This document shows, piece by piece, positions 36,651-48,377 of a stretch of DNA of 64,000 bases; the stretch's first letter is position 1; the number at the start of each line of letters is the position of its first letter. The stretch is taken from the NCBI GenBank assembly GCA_020541205.1, contig CP048208.1:1550001-1614000 (forward strand), read 5' to 3'. The notes below the pieces were generated by a model. That model did no database searches, was not told where the DNA came from, and was given only the letters and a program-made list of their open reading frames with translations. Source of the DNA: Candidatus Hartigia pinicola (GTDB lineage: Bacteria; Pseudomonadota; Gammaproteobacteria; Enterobacterales; Enterobacteriaceae). The position numbers and the translations under genes were made by a program.

Positions 36651-38290
36651 ATAATCCGTTTATAATTATATTAGTTATATAAAAATCTCATCTTCATAGA
36701 ATTTTTTACTAAAATTAAATATTTAACATCAATTATAACAATCAAAATATTGAGCAAAGTTAGCATGATAGATCATGATCATGCGAAAAGTATTTCTCAT
36801 CGTTAGGAGAATACAAAAATTAAAAAATACTAAACAAACAAATATAATATACAAAGTAAATTGTATATTAAAATATGTCGTAAAAAAACTAATCAACGTT
36901 CATCTTTTTGCTCCTAAAATACTAACAAGTGAACTAAAAAATTATTACATCAACTAATTGTAAATAATTATTACGTTTAGTTACTTATACATACATTTTT
37001 TGATAAATGATATTTGAAGATCAATAATAAAATGCAAATCTTAGAAAGATATGCATTTAATATGTATCATAGCCAATAACTTTCAAAAAAATAAAGTTTC
37101 TTAAAGCATTTGAAGTTATATCTAAAAAATTCACGATATTAAACAAAACTTAAGATTTTAATATAGAAGATTACTAACAATTATAGTACTAATACTCTCA
37201 ATTCATCATTTAATAACCTGTATATGAACAGACACTTACTATTGATTCATCAGTATAACTGTAAAACAGTTACAGTAAAAATTATTAACTATTTTCTTAA
37301 CTATCACAGCTAAAATTAGTAAAATATGTCATTTATATTTAATAGAATGTTAAAATTGTACCGAAATATCAAAAAAATATTATGTTTTTGATATTTGATA
37401 AGAATCATTCAAGTATTAATTTTGCGGTTCAATAATCAATTGTCACATGCATGATATCAGCATTTAATATTATTTCTTCTCTCTATGTAAAATTAAAAAA
37501 CATCATCAATGATAAATCTAAAAAAATACTTCCCTCCGTCAAAGAAATATTTAAGATGTAATTAAATTAATCTCGATTAAATAACTAGATAATAAAATAT
37601 TTTTGAATAAAATAAGCACTCTTTTCTACATAAAAAAGCATCGTTAAACGAGAGAAATTAAACTTTGATAGTATTATTTTATATTAATAGCTAATTGAAG
37701 AAATATGTATGTTTGAAAGAAAAAATAGATAAGAAAAAATAGAGACACATTTATCGCTCATAAATGTTATTAAATTGATTTTGAGTGATTGATTGTCAAA
37801 TATAATAATATTTTCTTTTGTTTTTTCTATAGATTATATAAATATTTTAATACGTAATCACACTCGTTATAGTAATCTTAAGAAAAATTAAAATAAATAA
37901 TATTTATACTTAAATTAATTATTTAACTTAATTTTTCTTCTTATTTTAATGTAAGAATATAGTAAAGTTTTAATTTATTACAATTATATATCTACAATAA
38001 ATAAATAAAATCTACACATATTCTTTTTTTTATTTTAAAAGAAACTATTAAGATAAAGTTTTTTCAATTCTATATAATATTAAAAAAAGAAATACAAGCA
38101 TGTTTAATATAATTTTATAATAAATTATAATTTGATTTTATTATAAATGCTATTATCCATTATCTAATCTATAAATCTAATCTAGCTCATTAATGTGTAA
38201 TAAAATTATTTAAGACGTTTTTTATCATAAAAAACAATATGAGATATATCAAATTTTATAAAAACATAAATAAAAATTTATAAAACACAA
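36651..38290. other. AT-rich gene-free region
   Basis: About 1.6 kb to the tRNA-Val gene. A 60-codon plus-strand frame at 36775-36957 has no recognisable relative and is probably chance. No other signal seen. Confidence 0.55.
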
Positions 38291-38367
38291 TGGTGCGTCC
38301 GAGTAGACTCGAACTACCGACCTCCACCATGTCAAGGTGGCGCTCTAACCAACTGAGCTACGAACGC
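38291..38367 (-). tRNA. tRNA-Val (GAC)
   Basis: A 77-nt cloverleaf on the minus strand with encoded CCA (38291-38293). Anticodon loop TTGACAT gives anticodon GAC, reading GUC and GUU. Acceptor stem GCGTTCG/CGGACGC includes one T-G wobble pair. It corresponds to valV/valW, which form a pair close to mdtK in E. coli; only one copy remains here. Confidence 0.96.
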
Positions 38368-38392
38368 ATTTTAAACTCTTTTTTTTAAAACA

Positions 38393-38413
38393 AAGAAAGA
38401 ATTGTTCTTTCTT
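38393..38413 (-). terminator. Weak hairpin between mdtK and tRNA-Val
   Basis: AAGAAAGAA and TTCTTTCTT form a 9-bp stem with a three-base loop, about 100 bases after the mdtK stop on the minus strand. It has only two G-C pairs and a short T run (TGTTTT), so its activity as terminator is doubtful. Confidence 0.25.
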
Positions 38414-38513
38414 ATTATATTAACAATAAGTAATATGTGTTTTTATGTAAGTTTTTGTATTTAAATCGATAAAACCACAATATAATCTGTTTAACTGCAC
38501 CGTTTGTCGTGAC

Positions 38514-39887
38514 TTAACGCATGGAACGCATTAAAACAATACTATCAGGTTGTTTATGAATCCACCAAATACGAGTCACCATACCAATAGCTGCAGTGCT
38601 AAGACCAATAATAAAACCCATCCAGAAACCTTTCGGCCCCATTGCAGGAAGAATGGAATTTGTTAATGCTAAAATATAACCAACTGGTAACCCTAATAAC
38701 CAATAAGCGGTAAAAGTAATAAAGAAAATAGAACGAGTATCTTTATAACCACGCAAAATCCCTGCGCCAATAACTTGAACAGAGTCTGAAAGTTGATAGA
38801 TAGCTGAGAATAGCATTAAACTTGAAGATAACACAATAACCTCTGGATTTTTATTATACATTAGCGCGATAGATTCACGGTATGTTGCTGTTAGTATCGC
38901 AGTTATACAAGAGATTAATAGACCAACAACTAAGCTAGTATAAGACGATATTTTTGCGGCTTTTGTAGACTGTCGTCCGAGATTATAACCAACACGAATT
39001 GTTGCCGCAATACCTAACGATAATGGAAACATAAACATAACAGAGCTAAAGTTAAGAGCCACTTGATGGCCTGCAACAGCAGTGATACCAAGAGGTGCCA
39101 CTAATAATGCTACAATTGAAAATAAAGTAACTTCAAAAAACAAGGCTAACCCTATAGGTAACCCTAGTATAAAAATACGTTTAATTATCAGTAAATTAAA
39201 AAAATACAATCGTTGATTTGAACAAATATCTTGTTGTGATTGTGTTCTTTTTATATACCAACGTATCATTATGCACATGACCCAATAAACAGATGCAGTT
39301 GCAACGCCGCAACCAACCCCTCCTAAGGCAGGGACACCAAAATGTCCATAAATAAAGATATAATTAATTGGAACATTAATCATTAGTCCTAAAAAACCAA
39401 TTATCATTCCTGGTTTTGTTGTTGATAGTCCCTCACATTGGCTACGATAAACTTGATAGAATAAATATCCCGGAGCACCCCACATAATAGCATGTAAGAA
39501 ACGAACTGATTTATCAGTAAGTTCTCCATGAATATCTAGCATGTTACCAATAACTAACTTACTGTTATACAGTATAACAATCACACCAAGTGATAAAAAG
39601 AATGCTAACCATAAGCCCTGTTGAATTTGATTACCAATTAAATGACGACGCACCGATCCATTCATCTGAGCAACAATTGGTGTCAAAGCCATTAATACTC
39701 CTTGACAAAAAAGAATAGCAGGAAGCCAGATTGAAAATCCTATTGCAACTGCTGACATTTCAATTTCGCTGATACTTCCTGCCATTACTGTATCGACAAA
39801 ACCCATCACTGTTTGTGAAAATTGAGCAAGAATTATCGGAACACCGAGAACTAGCAAACTACGTGCTTCTATAAAATATTTCTGCAC
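38514..39887 (-). CDS. mdtK: Multidrug efflux MATE transporter MdtK (NorM)
   Basis: Twelve-helix inner-membrane MATE antiporter exporting cationic drugs in exchange for Na+ or H+. Starting at GTG 39887, with AAAGG seven bases upstream, it has 457 residues, exactly the E. coli length, and begins VQKYFIEA like MQKYISEA; an ATG 13 codons earlier is not supported. Conserved family blocks are intact: VDTVMAG (near 29), [11 protein letters not shown] (near 150), [25 protein letters not shown], and [12 protein letters not shown] near the C-terminus. Divergent from ribC with 405 bases between, as in E. coli. Why a reduced symbiont keeps it is unclear; exporting host compounds is one possibility (inference). 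Confidence 0.96.
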   Translation of the reverse strand: MQKYFIEARSLLVLGVPIILAQFSQTVMGFVDTVMAGSISEIEMSAVAIGFSIWLPAILFCQGVLMALTPIVAQMNGSVRRHLIGNQIQQGLWLAFFLSLGVIVILYNSKLVIGNMLDIHGELTDKSVRFLHAIMWGAPGYLFYQVYRSQCEGLSTTKPGMIIGFLGLMINVPINYIFIYGHFGVPALGGVGCGVATASVYWVMCIMIRWYIKRTQSQQDICSNQRLYFFNLLIIKRIFILGLPIGLALFFEVTLFSIVALLVAPLGITAVAGHQVALNFSSVMFMFPLSLGIAATIRVGYNLGRQSTKAAKISSYTSLVVGLLISCITAILTATYRESIALMYNKNPEVIVLSSSLMLFSAIYQLSDSVQVIGAGILRGYKDTRSIFFITFTAYWLLGLPVGYILALTNSILPAMGPKGFWMGFIIGLSTAAIGMVTRIWWIHKQPDSIVLMRSMR

Positions 39888-40292
39888 ATATACACCTTTT
39901 AAATAAATAATTAATATTGAATACAATAGCTATATACCCGAAAATATTCTAGTTTACTCTTGAGTAACATATACAAACATAGTTTGAATTTACAGTTATG
40001 ATATTTCGATACTGGTTAAACTGTCGTTCTTTTCCAACTACATAACACTCAGATAATTGTAGTATTGAAAAGAATAATAATTTTCGATAAATCAAATGCT
40101 TATTAGTAATATTGTATTGTATCTTATTTGATAATTTTAGCCAACATTAATACATATTAATACTTTCAAAGGCTCCGATTATTATTGTAATTACTTATGA
40201 AATTATCTTGAATAAACTACTTACATTAGATAGATCTCTAAAAAAAAATTCAGTACACTAAATGTAATAAAATTACTATACTGAGAGTCAAC
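39888..40292. other. Divergent mdtK/ribC intergenic region
   Basis: 405 bases that must hold the promoters of both genes. I see no RFN (FMN riboswitch) element and no strongly matching promoter; several AT-rich -10-like boxes exist, but they are uninformative at this composition. Confidence 0.4.
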
Positions 40293-40922
40293 ATGTTTAC
40301 AGGCATTGTTCAAGAAACAGCAATCATTCTTTCAATTATAGAAAGAACTCACTTTCGTACTCATATAATGCAGTTTACACCAAAACTTCTTGTTAAATTA
40401 CAAAAAGGCGCTTCAGTTGCGCATAATGGTTGTTGCTTAACAGTGACAAAAATCGATAATGAGAAAGTCAGTTTTGATTTAATTAAAGAAACACTAAAGT
40501 TAACTAATCTTGGAATGTTACAAGTTGGAGATAGTGTTAACATTGAAAGACCTGCAAAATATGGTGATGAAATCGGCGGACATATTGTTTCTGGTCATGT
40601 TATGACCACCGCAAAGATAAGTAAAATCTTTACATCAGAAAATAATTATCAATTATGGCTATCTATCTATGATAAATCACAGATGAAATATATTTTTCAT
40701 AAAGGATTTATAACGATAGATGGTATTAGTGTCACTATAGGAAATGTGATTAATAATGATTTTTGTGTGAATCTCATACCAGAGACCTTAGCAAGTACAA
40801 CATTAGGCAAAAAACGTTTAAATGATCAAATAAATATTGAAATTGATTTACAAACTCAAATAATAGTCAATACAGTGGAACGAATTATCTTGCAGAAAGA
40901 ACAGAAACTAGTTATTTTATAA
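40293..40922 (+). CDS. ribC: Riboflavin synthase, alpha chain
   Basis: Converts two 6,7-dimethyl-8-ribityllumazine molecules to riboflavin and a pyrimidine, the last step of vitamin B2 synthesis. 209 residues (213 in E. coli, where the gene is called ribC or ribE). Two tandem lumazine-binding repeats are visible: MFTGIVQE...NGCCLTV (1-50) and the second half beginning near residue 98 (GHVMTT) with IDGISVTI. The active N-terminus MFTGIV is intact. GAGAG lies before the ATG. Riboflavin supply to the host is a common role of insect symbionts, but the other rib genes are not in this window. Confidence 0.96.
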   Translation: MFTGIVQETAIILSIIERTHFRTHIMQFTPKLLVKLQKGASVAHNGCCLTVTKIDNEKVSFDLIKETLKLTNLGMLQVGDSVNIERPAKYGDEIGGHIVSGHVMTTAKISKIFTSENNYQLWLSIYDKSQMKYIFHKGFITIDGISVTIGNVINNDFCVNLIPETLASTTLGKKRLNDQINIEIDLQTQIIVNTVERIILQKEQKLVIL

Positions 40923-42023
40923 ATGATTTACCAAGATAATCAAGACGTAAATTAAGAAATTTAGAAAAATTATTTATATTATTCAATAATTTAAAAAAAT
41001 AAATCTGATAGATGTAGGACTTAGAAACACTTTAAATACCTCTTCAGTATAGATTTTTACAAAAATAGTAATATAATAAAATATTAGATAAATAAATTCA
41101 TGATTTTCTATTAGGAATACTAAACATATACGAAAATAATACGGAATTGATTATATCAGATATTACATATCTAGTAAAATGCTTTTCATTGAGCAATGTT
41201 ATTTATTAAAAAATAATCTTTTTCCTGATTAAAATATGAATTTATATATTACCGGTATCAGAAAAAACTATATGTCATCTATTACACTTAAAATTATTGT
41301 AATAATACCATTTTACTAAACATTAAATGTAGTGTATTAAATTGCATGCCTTATCATGTTTGATGATAAGTGATGAATAGTATTTAAATAGAAATATAGC
41401 TATTAAATATATGTATAAAAACTTGATAAGCAATATTCTTATTATTTCATAATAACTATGTTATTTTTTATTATTATGTCATGAGATAATTGCACTTGAG
41501 GTAATAATAAAATTTGTATTTTTACTGATATGTACGAATGCGAAATTAATACTGATAAGAATAATAATTTTAAGTTTGTCTGTATAATAGCCTATCTGAT
41601 TATAAGGTAATAAGATAGTCTTATTATACTATATCATATTTGATGTATCATCAATAGTTCTTATATCAAATCACATAACTATATCAGAAACTCGTAATAT
41701 TTTCTTCTTATAAATAATTAGTTGATACAAATAACGATAAAAATGTTTTTACTCATTCGGTATTAAAAAATCTTTTATTTAAATAAAACACTAAAATTTT
41801 TCACTTGAATAAATTTACTATGCTTTAATAAAATCATATATATAAAATAATTCATCAATACACTTATACATCATGTATCATTGTATTTTCCTTCATATAT
41901 ACATGATATGCATTTATCGTTTATATACATCTTAAATATTGTTTTATATATAGTAATTATCATAAGATGGAAAATACAAAAATAACACTGCTGTTAATTT
42001 ATTGTATTTTTGATAGATTTTTC
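40923..42023. other. Gene-free region between ribC and the arnF remnant
   Basis: About 1.1 kb, AT-rich and stop-dense. E. coli has cfa facing ribC here; one short stretch is vaguely compatible with the Cfa C-terminus, but not enough to call. A small plus-strand frame beginning at 42010 is the complement of the arnF remnant and not a gene. Confidence 0.45.
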
Positions 42024-42415
42024 TTATTCTAGATACTCAATAAGTACAATACGAAATATAATAAATATTATACTGCTTATTGTTAACAATATTGCAAGTT
42101 CAAAAAAAACCAAGGCAATATTACCGCCAATAAATAAATACACAACTTCACTAACTAGTGGATACGATTTATTTAAAAAATTAAACTTAATACAAGTGCT
42201 TAATATATCATAGATAACACATAAAAGACTAAACCAGTAAAAACTATACTAAACTAACAACATTAGATCGTAACCAATGATATTGTATCCATTGGCAATT
42301 TAGTTGCAAAAATGGTAACCTAGAGAAAACACCACCTTGCAAACTTAATTGCGCAACAGTCACTAAAAATACACTGATAAGCGATTATAAATAAATTTTA
42401 TTCATACACTAACAC
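42024..42415 (-). pseudogene. arnF: Eroded arnF (aminoarabinose flippase subunit)
   Basis: Follows the arnE remnant exactly as in the arnBCADTEF operon. From the ATG at 42415, the frame reads SVFLVTVAQLSLQGG against SVIIASAAQLSLGFA of ArnF, interrupted by a stop at codon 7. After a frameshift, LNKSYPLVSEVVYLFIG matches LSKAYALLSMSYVLVWI, and the tail ends at 42024. The span of 392 bases is within a few bases of the E. coli gene (387), with one or more frameshifts and several stops. The gene is dead but only lightly deleted, so inactivation need not be very old. Confidence 0.7.
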
Positions 42416-42750
42416 TTATTAAAAAAAACCAAACAGTATTTCTGAAACAGAAAGCCAATAATGAAATCTAGTTTTTTCATGATCAATGCACTGTCTAGTT
42501 AACGTTGCCAATAAAAAATTAATACTAAGAATTTAATAAATAACACTTATCGCCATGTTTATCAGTAATTTTAACCACAATAACATGCTTAACTCCAGCA
42601 TTAACACAGCTAAAAATAACCAAAAAAAAATCAACTAATACCATTGTATTTTTTATCAGTGTCCCAGCATACTACCATTGCTTTTTAAGCTACTGATCCA
42701 ATGCTAGTAAGTACACTGACTACTAAAAGTAATAATAATTATATACTCAT
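42415..42750 (-). pseudogene. arnE: Eroded arnE (aminoarabinose flippase subunit)
   Basis: Small EmrE-like membrane protein that, with ArnF, is proposed to flip undecaprenyl phosphate-aminoarabinose. The ancestral start at 42750 overlaps the arnT stop (ATGA). The fourth codon is TAA where ArnE has a leucine. A later block in another frame, MLLWLKLLINMAISVIY then ILSINFLLATLT, aligns without gaps with [30 protein letters not shown]. The total of 336 bases equals 112 codons, the length of the E. coli gene, so decay has been by point changes and small compensating indels. At least four stops block translation. Confidence 0.75.
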
Positions 42751-44405
42751 TGTTGATGATAAACGGCGATAACCATACGTGAATTACTAATGATTTCATC
42801 CGGTTTGGGGATATTAGGTAAATCTGTTTTATATCTTAGTAAAAAAAATACTAAAACCTGCCCTTTTTTACGTACTTTTCTCAACCAAGTTATGAATTGC
42901 TCTGACCTCACTAAACGATATTGACTATCTAAATATTCTAAACCATAAGCAAGCTCACCTGTAGTATTGTACAAATAAATATTTGAATTTTGAGCCTCCC
43001 ACGCTAGCGCTGTGGCAATCCCAACATTATTCGCCATTAAGTAACGGCTATTAATTAATAAATGATGATGTTGATTAATAAAATGTTGCGGAAGTTTAGA
43101 GTTAACAGTATTGTTTGGTACTATACTACCAACGCATAAACTTACTGGTAACGAACAAAATGCTACCCAAAGCCAATATTTAGCATTTAATAAAGTGCAT
43201 AAGTAACTAACAATAACCCAAATACAAAAAACAAAAACCCCTAGTGCTATTTTAGACAATTCGTCTCGTTCATATAGAGGTTTCTGAATTACTAGACCGA
43301 ATATAATCATAGCAATGATAGCCAATACCCCGATCGTTAAATTAATAATACTATTAATTTTTAATACCTTCATTTTACCATTGCAGTCACAATCTACTCC
43401 ATACTTTGCTATAATCAAAGCTAGTGGAGACATGCATGGTAGCATATATGTTGGCAATTTTCCGCGAGAGATGCTAAAAAAGAATATAGGAAGGATAAAC
43501 CAAGACATCAAAAAAAACATATTTTCATTAGATTTACACTCTTTCAAATTCTTAAATAATGCCCCCGGCAATAAACCTACCCATGGAATACTGCCTAAAA
43601 AAATAATTGGTATATAATACCAAAAGGGTGCAACGTGCTGAGCATCATCGGATACAAAACGTTTTATATGCTCTATCCAAAAAAAATAACTCCAATAATC
43701 AGGCTCTTGCTGTGCTACAGCTAACACCCAAGGAAAACTAATAAACATTGCGCAAATAATGGCTACTGGACCATATTTTAGCATTTCAATAAAGCGCTTT
43801 TGATAAAGTGTCACAGGAAGCATGACAATGACAGGGATAACTAATGCACAAAAACCTTTTGTCATGAATGCCATACCACAAGCGAACCCGACACTTCCCC
43901 ATGTTGACAGTTTTTCTTTAATACCTCTAGCTTTCATTGCCAAAATACAAGAATACATACTCACAGCTATCCAAAGAGATAACATAGAGTCCAGAACATT
44001 ATATGTTCCCACAGAAAATACTAAGAACATTGACATATAGATAAAACTAGCAACGTAAGCAACATGGCTATTATTCCACATTTTTTTTGCTATACGATAA
44101 ATAACTAATACACTAAGTACCATGCAGAATACTGAACTAAAACGAACAGCAAAATTAGTGTGTCCAAAAACTATCTGGCTAATATTATTCATCCAATAGC
44201 CTGCAACTGGCTTTTCAAAATAGCGAATATCAAGCATATAAGGAACAATCCAATTACCACTCTGTAACATTTCTCGACTAATTTCAGCGTATCGCGTTTC
44301 ATCGGGTTGCCATAATAATCTGCTATTCAATGGCAATAAATATGTTAAAATAAAAAAAAGAACCAGCAAAGAGATATTTATTTTTCTCGCTTGGTTGTAC
44401 AACAT
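42747..44405 (-). CDS. arnT: Undecaprenyl phosphate-aminoarabinose: lipid A transferase ArnT
   Basis: GT-C type inner-membrane glycosyltransferase that moves 4-amino-4-deoxy-L-arabinose to lipid A phosphates on the periplasmic side, conferring resistance to cationic peptides. 552 residues (550 in E. coli). The first periplasmic loop carries the family's LLWQPDETRYAEISREML at 30-47 and FEKPVAGYW near 63-71. A dozen or so hydrophobic segments follow and the C-terminal soluble part begins near residue 440. It is last of the four intact arn genes, one base after arnD. No premature stop or missing conserved residue is seen, although its substrate pathway looks broken upstream (arnB) and at the flippase. 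Confidence 0.96.
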   Translation of the reverse strand: MLYNQARKINISLLVLFFILTYLLPLNSRLLWQPDETRYAEISREMLQSGNWIVPYMLDIRYFEKPVAGYWMNNISQIVFGHTNFAVRFSSVFCMVLSVLVIYRIAKKMWNNSHVAYVASFIYMSMFLVFSVGTYNVLDSMLSLWIAVSMYSCILAMKARGIKEKLSTWGSVGFACGMAFMTKGFCALVIPVIVMLPVTLYQKRFIEMLKYGPVAIICAMFISFPWVLAVAQQEPDYWSYFFWIEHIKRFVSDDAQHVAPFWYYIPIIFLGSIPWVGLLPGALFKNLKECKSNENMFFLMSWFILPIFFFSISRGKLPTYMLPCMSPLALIIAKYGVDCDCNGKMKVLKINSIINLTIGVLAIIAMIIFGLVIQKPLYERDELSKIALGVFVFCIWVIVSYLCTLLNAKYWLWVAFCSLPVSLCVGSIVPNNTVNSKLPQHFINQHHHLLINSRYLMANNVGIATALAWEAQNSNIYLYNTTGELAYGLEYLDSQYRLVRSEQFITWLRKVRKKGQVLVFFLLRYKTDLPNIPKPDEIISNSRMVIAVYHQQ

Positions 44406-44406
44406 A

Positions 44407-45306
44407 CTAATGTGATTCCTCTTTTTGACAGCCTAGCCAACCTTCACGACCGGGAACAAATCCTCTCACTACTCTTCCTATAGGAAGATTATTGATGTTT
44501 TCTGGTAATAAATCACTCAACCGACAGAATTGTATTTTTTCTTGTTCAACTGCTTCTAATAGTTTTGAGAATTGTTTTAATTTTGACATCCCCTCAACTT
44601 CACTATGAATAGTATAGACAGGGATGCCATCATTATTTTTCATTGCTCGCAAAATAAAATCATTAAAGCTATAGTCATTTACTTCAGTACCAATTACCTC
44701 ATCGTAAGTTGGTAAAGTAACCGGAATTTGAACAGTGCCTATAGAACCATCTTGTAACACTGGTCTAAACGGATATTTTCCACGACAATCACTATTATAA
44801 CTAAACCCAAACTTTTCTTTCACTTCAAGAACACGTTTATCGCTACGCCAACCTGCAACAGCTGAACACGAAACAGGTTGTTCGATAGCTTGCTTTAAAG
44901 CATCTACCCCTAATTTTACCTGTTCAATTAGTTGATCTTCGCTCCATTTTGCTACTTTTGCTTGCCAGCCTTGATGATCCCATGCATGCAAACCTACTTC
45001 ATGACCTGCATCTACAGTCTGTTTCATTACATAGCCTAAATCTTTAGCAATTTTTTTTCCAGACCAAAATGTTCCTGCCAATAAAACATTTAATCCATAA
45101 AGAGAAGCAGCATTTGATCTTATAATTTTCTTTAAAAATTTAGGACGAAAAAGACGCCACAAATGGCGTCCAATGTTATCAGGTCCTACACTAAAAAAAA
45201 AACTAGCCTGAACGTTATGCTTTTTAATTAGTTTAAGTAACCTTGGCACACCTTTTAATGTACCTCGATAAGTATCCACATCAATTCTTAAACCAACTAT
45301 TTGCAT
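44407..45306 (-). CDS. arnD: 4-deoxy-4-formamido-L-arabinose-phosphoundecaprenol deformylase ArnD
   Basis: NodB-type deacetylase that removes the formyl group from undecaprenyl-phosphate formamidoarabinose at the inner membrane. 299 residues (296 in E. coli). Metal and catalytic residues are visible: Asp9 and Asp11 in [10 protein letters not shown], the [14 protein letters not shown] block at 101-114 with His107 and His111, and [11 protein letters not shown] with the conserved arginine further on. The C-terminus [19 protein letters not shown] is conserved. Start overlaps the arnA stop by one base and the stop is one base before arnT, so the genes are translationally coupled. Confidence 0.96.
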   Translation of the reverse strand: MQIVGLRIDVDTYRGTLKGVPRLLKLIKKHNVQASFFFSVGPDNIGRHLWRLFRPKFLKKIIRSNAASLYGLNVLLAGTFWSGKKIAKDLGYVMKQTVDAGHEVGLHAWDHQGWQAKVAKWSEDQLIEQVKLGVDALKQAIEQPVSCSAVAGWRSDKRVLEVKEKFGFSYNSDCRGKYPFRPVLQDGSIGTVQIPVTLPTYDEVIGTEVNDYSFNDFILRAMKNNDGIPVYTIHSEVEGMSKLKQFSKLLEAVEQEKIQFCRLSDLLPENINNLPIGRVVRGFVPGREGWLGCQKEESH

Positions 45307-47288
45307 TATTTTTTACCTAATTCTTCCACTATACCTTGCAAGAAAAAATTTAATGTTTCTTCAATAGTGTCTTTCATATTAATTGTTGGTAACCATTTAA
45401 GAAGACGACGTGCATTTTTAACACTAGGCTTACGATGCTCAACATCTTGATAACCTTTACCATAATAACTGCTACTTTCAATTTCACGAAAACCTGTAAA
45501 TGGCGGAAAATAACTACGTAACGGGTGATTTTCGAAGCTTTCAAGCAACATCTCCGCTAACTGACGGATACTTACTTCATTATTTGGATTACCAATATTA
45601 ATAATTTGACCATTACATTTATTTTCTTTATCATCTATAATACGAAATAATGCTTCAATACCATCTTTAATATTAGTAAAACAACGTTTTTGTTCACCAC
45701 CGTCAACTAACTGAATTGGTGAACCTTCAACTAGGCTCAAGATTAACTGAGTAATTACACGAGAACTACCAATACGCGCTGATTGTAAACTATCTAGACG
45801 AGGTCCGATCCAATTAAATGGACGAAATAGTGTAAATTTCAAGTTTTCTTTCGCACCATATGCCCAAATAACCCGGTCAAGCAATTGTTTAGATACCGAG
45901 TAGATCCAACGTTGTTTGTTAATTGGACCAACAATTAAGCGAGATTCATCTTCATCAAACTCTATAGCATCGCACATTCCATAAACTTCTGAAGTAGAAG
46001 GGAAAATAATACGTTTATTATATTTTACACAGTAACGAACAATTTTTAAATTTTCTTCAAAATCTAACTCAAATACACGCAATGGATTACGGATGTATTC
46101 AATAGGTGTTGCAATTGCTACTAATGGCAATATTACATCACATTTTTTAATATGATATTCAATCCATTCAGTATGAATACTGACATCACCCTCAATAAAA
46201 TGAAAATGTATATTACCAATAAAACGATCAATAGCAGAAGAACTAATATCCATACCATAGATATCATAATTTTCATTTTGTAATAAGCGCTCAGTTAAAT
46301 GATTACCAATAAAACCATTAACACCTAAAATCAGAACACTTGTACGATGCTTAATTAGTGAGATAGGGTTCGATCCAACACGAACATCGACTACAATACC
46401 CATTTCAGTTGCAAGATGCGCTCCTTGCAAATATAGACCAGTTTCGCTTTGCCCACTAATAACTTTCATCGCTCCTTCACGACAAGCTATAGATAGTGGA
46501 TCACTAGACAAAACAGTTCCTGCGTCTTTACCCTTATTATCATCTAGTATGCTAGCTCGCCAAATAAACATTTTACGTTCAGCTAAATATGTAAATGCAC
46601 CTGGATAAGGCTCGGTAACTGCTCGAATCAAACAATCAACTTCTTTTGCAGAACGATTCCAATCAATCAAACCGTTTTCCGCAGTACGACGACCAAAATA
46701 ACTTGCTTGGCTTTCATTTTGAATGATAGTCTTATAGCTACCTAATTGAATTAAGGGGAGTATTTTATCTAATAGCACTTTTGCAGATTTACATGTTTTA
46801 ATATGCAATGTCAGTGCAGTATCAGTATTACTGATCATAATTTTCTCTTGAGCAACGATGTCGCCAGCATCTACTTTAGCAACCATTTTGTGCAAGGTCA
46901 CGCCTGTTTCACGTTCATTATTAAGCAACACCCAGTTAATTGATGCACGACCACGATATTTTGGTAATAAAGAACTATGAAGGTTAAATGCACCTTTTGG
47001 CGCTAGATCGAGCATTGTGTTACTTAACAACTTACGGTAGTAAAATGAGAAAATTATATCAGGTTTTAATGCCCGAATACGTTCAATCCATAGTGGATGA
47101 TTAACATCTTCTGGAGCAAAAACCGGCAGTTGCATCTCTGCACCAAGGCGTGCTACTGAAGAATAAAATCGGTTTTCATTAATATCATCGATGTGAGTAA
47201 ATACAGCTTTAATCTTAAAACCTGCTTTTTTAAGCGATTGCAACCCAACACAACCAATATCATGATATGAAAAAACAATGGTTTGCAT
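45306..47288 (-). CDS. arnA: Bifunctional UDP-aminoarabinose formyltransferase / UDP-glucuronate decarboxylase ArnA
   Basis: The C-terminal domain oxidatively decarboxylates UDP-glucuronate to UDP-Ara4O; the N-terminal domain formylates UDP-Ara4N. 660 residues, identical in length to E. coli. Formyltransferase residues Asn102, His104 and Asp140 ([20 protein letters not shown]) are intact. The decarboxylase Rossmann motif [10 protein letters not shown] begins at 322; catalytic Ser433 and Glu434 (STSEVYG), Tyr463 and Lys467 (YSVSK), and Arg619 (EHRKPS) all fall on E. coli numbering. Both halves therefore look active. Between these two reactions ArnB must transaminate UDP-Ara4O, and arnB is only a remnant upstream. 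Overlaps arnC and arnD by one base each. Confidence 0.97.
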   Translation of the reverse strand: MQTIVFSYHDIGCVGLQSLKKAGFKIKAVFTHIDDINENRFYSSVARLGAEMQLPVFAPEDVNHPLWIERIRALKPDIIFSFYYRKLLSNTMLDLAPKGAFNLHSSLLPKYRGRASINWVLLNNERETGVTLHKMVAKVDAGDIVAQEKIMISNTDTALTLHIKTCKSAKVLLDKILPLIQLGSYKTIIQNESQASYFGRRTAENGLIDWNRSAKEVDCLIRAVTEPYPGAFTYLAERKMFIWRASILDDNKGKDAGTVLSSDPLSIACREGAMKVISGQSETGLYLQGAHLATEMGIVVDVRVGSNPISLIKHRTSVLILGVNGFIGNHLTERLLQNENYDIYGMDISSSAIDRFIGNIHFHFIEGDVSIHTEWIEYHIKKCDVILPLVAIATPIEYIRNPLRVFELDFEENLKIVRYCVKYNKRIIFPSTSEVYGMCDAIEFDEDESRLIVGPINKQRWIYSVSKQLLDRVIWAYGAKENLKFTLFRPFNWIGPRLDSLQSARIGSSRVITQLILSLVEGSPIQLVDGGEQKRCFTNIKDGIEALFRIIDDKENKCNGQIINIGNPNNEVSIRQLAEMLLESFENHPLRSYFPPFTGFREIESSSYYGKGYQDVEHRKPSVKNARRLLKWLPTINMKDTIEETLNFFLQGIVEELGKK

Positions 47289-48280
47289 TATTTTTCTTCC
47301 TTTTTTATGTCGTCTTTAATACCTATACTAATAACTTTTTGAATAAAATAACGGGGTCTCGCACGTACATCATTATAAATTCTGCCGATATATTCCCCTA
47401 ACAGGCCCATAGAAAAAAATTGTGCACCAATAAACATAAAAAGTATTGCAAAGAGTGTAAATACACCGTTATCAGCCCAAGTTACATTAAAGACCAAACG
47501 TACAACAATTAACAATACTGCTAGTAAAAAACCCCCGACTGAAATCATGGCACCAACTACACTTAACAAACGTAGAGGTGTTGTAGTTAAACAAGTCAAC
47601 AAGTCATACATTAAATTAATTAGATTCATCAAATTATATTTTGAGTTACCAAACTTACGCTCAGCATGAATCACATCAATTTCAATAATACGCTGTGCAA
47701 AGATGTTAGCTAAAATTGGAATAAATGTGCTTCGCTCATTACATTGCAGCATCGCATCAATAATATGGCGACGATATGCACGTAACATGCAGCCATAATC
47801 ACCCATTGAACACCCAGTTACTTTTGTGATCATTGCATTAATTATTTTAGATGCTTTTTTTCGAAACCAAGAGTCTTGGCGATAAGTACGATAAGTACCT
47901 ACAACATCATAACCTTCTGATGCAGTCTGGACTAAACGAGGAATTTCTTCTGGTGGATTTTGTAAATCTGCATCTAATGTAATCACTAGATTACCATCTG
48001 CTTGATTAAAGCCAGCTATAATTGCGGAGTGTTGTCCATAATTACGATTTAAAATAATCACAATAACATTGTTATCTAGATTTTCTGCTGCCTTTATTAA
48101 AATGCTTGTTGAATGATCACTACTACCATCATCAACTAAAATTAACTCATAATCCTGTGTTAATTGTTTACAAGACCTAATCGTGCGATCTAATAACTGA
48201 ACCAAACTTTGTTCTTCATTATAAACAGGTATCACCACAGAAACTTTTTTAATCTCTTCACATTTATCTATAAATGACAC
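47288..48280 (-). CDS. arnC: Undecaprenyl-phosphate 4-deoxy-4-formamido-L-arabinose transferase ArnC
   Basis: GT2-family enzyme that loads formamidoarabinose onto undecaprenyl phosphate. 330 residues (322 in E. coli). The GT-A fold carries [14 protein letters not shown] (13-26), the acidic pair in LVDDGSSD (Asp50, Asp51) and [10 protein letters not shown] (103-112). Two C-terminal membrane helices (about 235-262 and 272-297) are followed by [20 protein letters not shown]. The start is GTG at 48280 with a strong GGAG eight bases upstream. It is the first intact gene of the cluster; an extended -10 promoter lies about 90 bases before it. Confidence 0.96.
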   Translation of the reverse strand: MSFIDKCEEIKKVSVVIPVYNEEQSLVQLLDRTIRSCKQLTQDYELILVDDGSSDHSTSILIKAAENLDNNVIVIILNRNYGQHSAIIAGFNQADGNLVITLDADLQNPPEEIPRLVQTASEGYDVVGTYRTYRQDSWFRKKASKIINAMITKVTGCSMGDYGCMLRAYRRHIIDAMLQCNERSTFIPILANIFAQRIIEIDVIHAERKFGNSKYNLMNLINLMYDLLTCLTTTPLRLLSVVGAMISVGGFLLAVLLIVVRLVFNVTWADNGVFTLFAILFMFIGAQFFSMGLLGEYIGRIYNDVRARPRYFIQKVISIGIKDDIKKEEK

Positions 48281-48368
48281 TATTTTAACTCCAAAAAATT
48301 TTGTATTTCCTCTATAACCAACAAATATTTATATTAGAAATATTTAACAAATAAGTAATCAACAAAGT

Positions 48369-48377
48369 ATTATAGCA
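48369..48377 (-). promoter_or_regulatory. Possible extended -10 promoter for arnCADT
   Basis: TGCTATAAT on the minus strand is a perfect extended -10 box (TGN then TATAAT), about 90 bases before the arnC start. No good -35 is seen at the right distance, as is usual for extended -10 promoters. If real, it would let arnC be expressed independently of the dead arnB. In this AT-rich sequence the match could be chance. Confidence 0.35.

Noticed and set aside
40923-41040. Possible cfa C-terminal remnant facing ribC
   Set aside because: Position is right, but the aligned residues are too few and need two changes per codon.
42010-42213. Plus-strand open frame of 67 codons
   Set aside because: It is the complement of the arnF remnant and has no features of its own.
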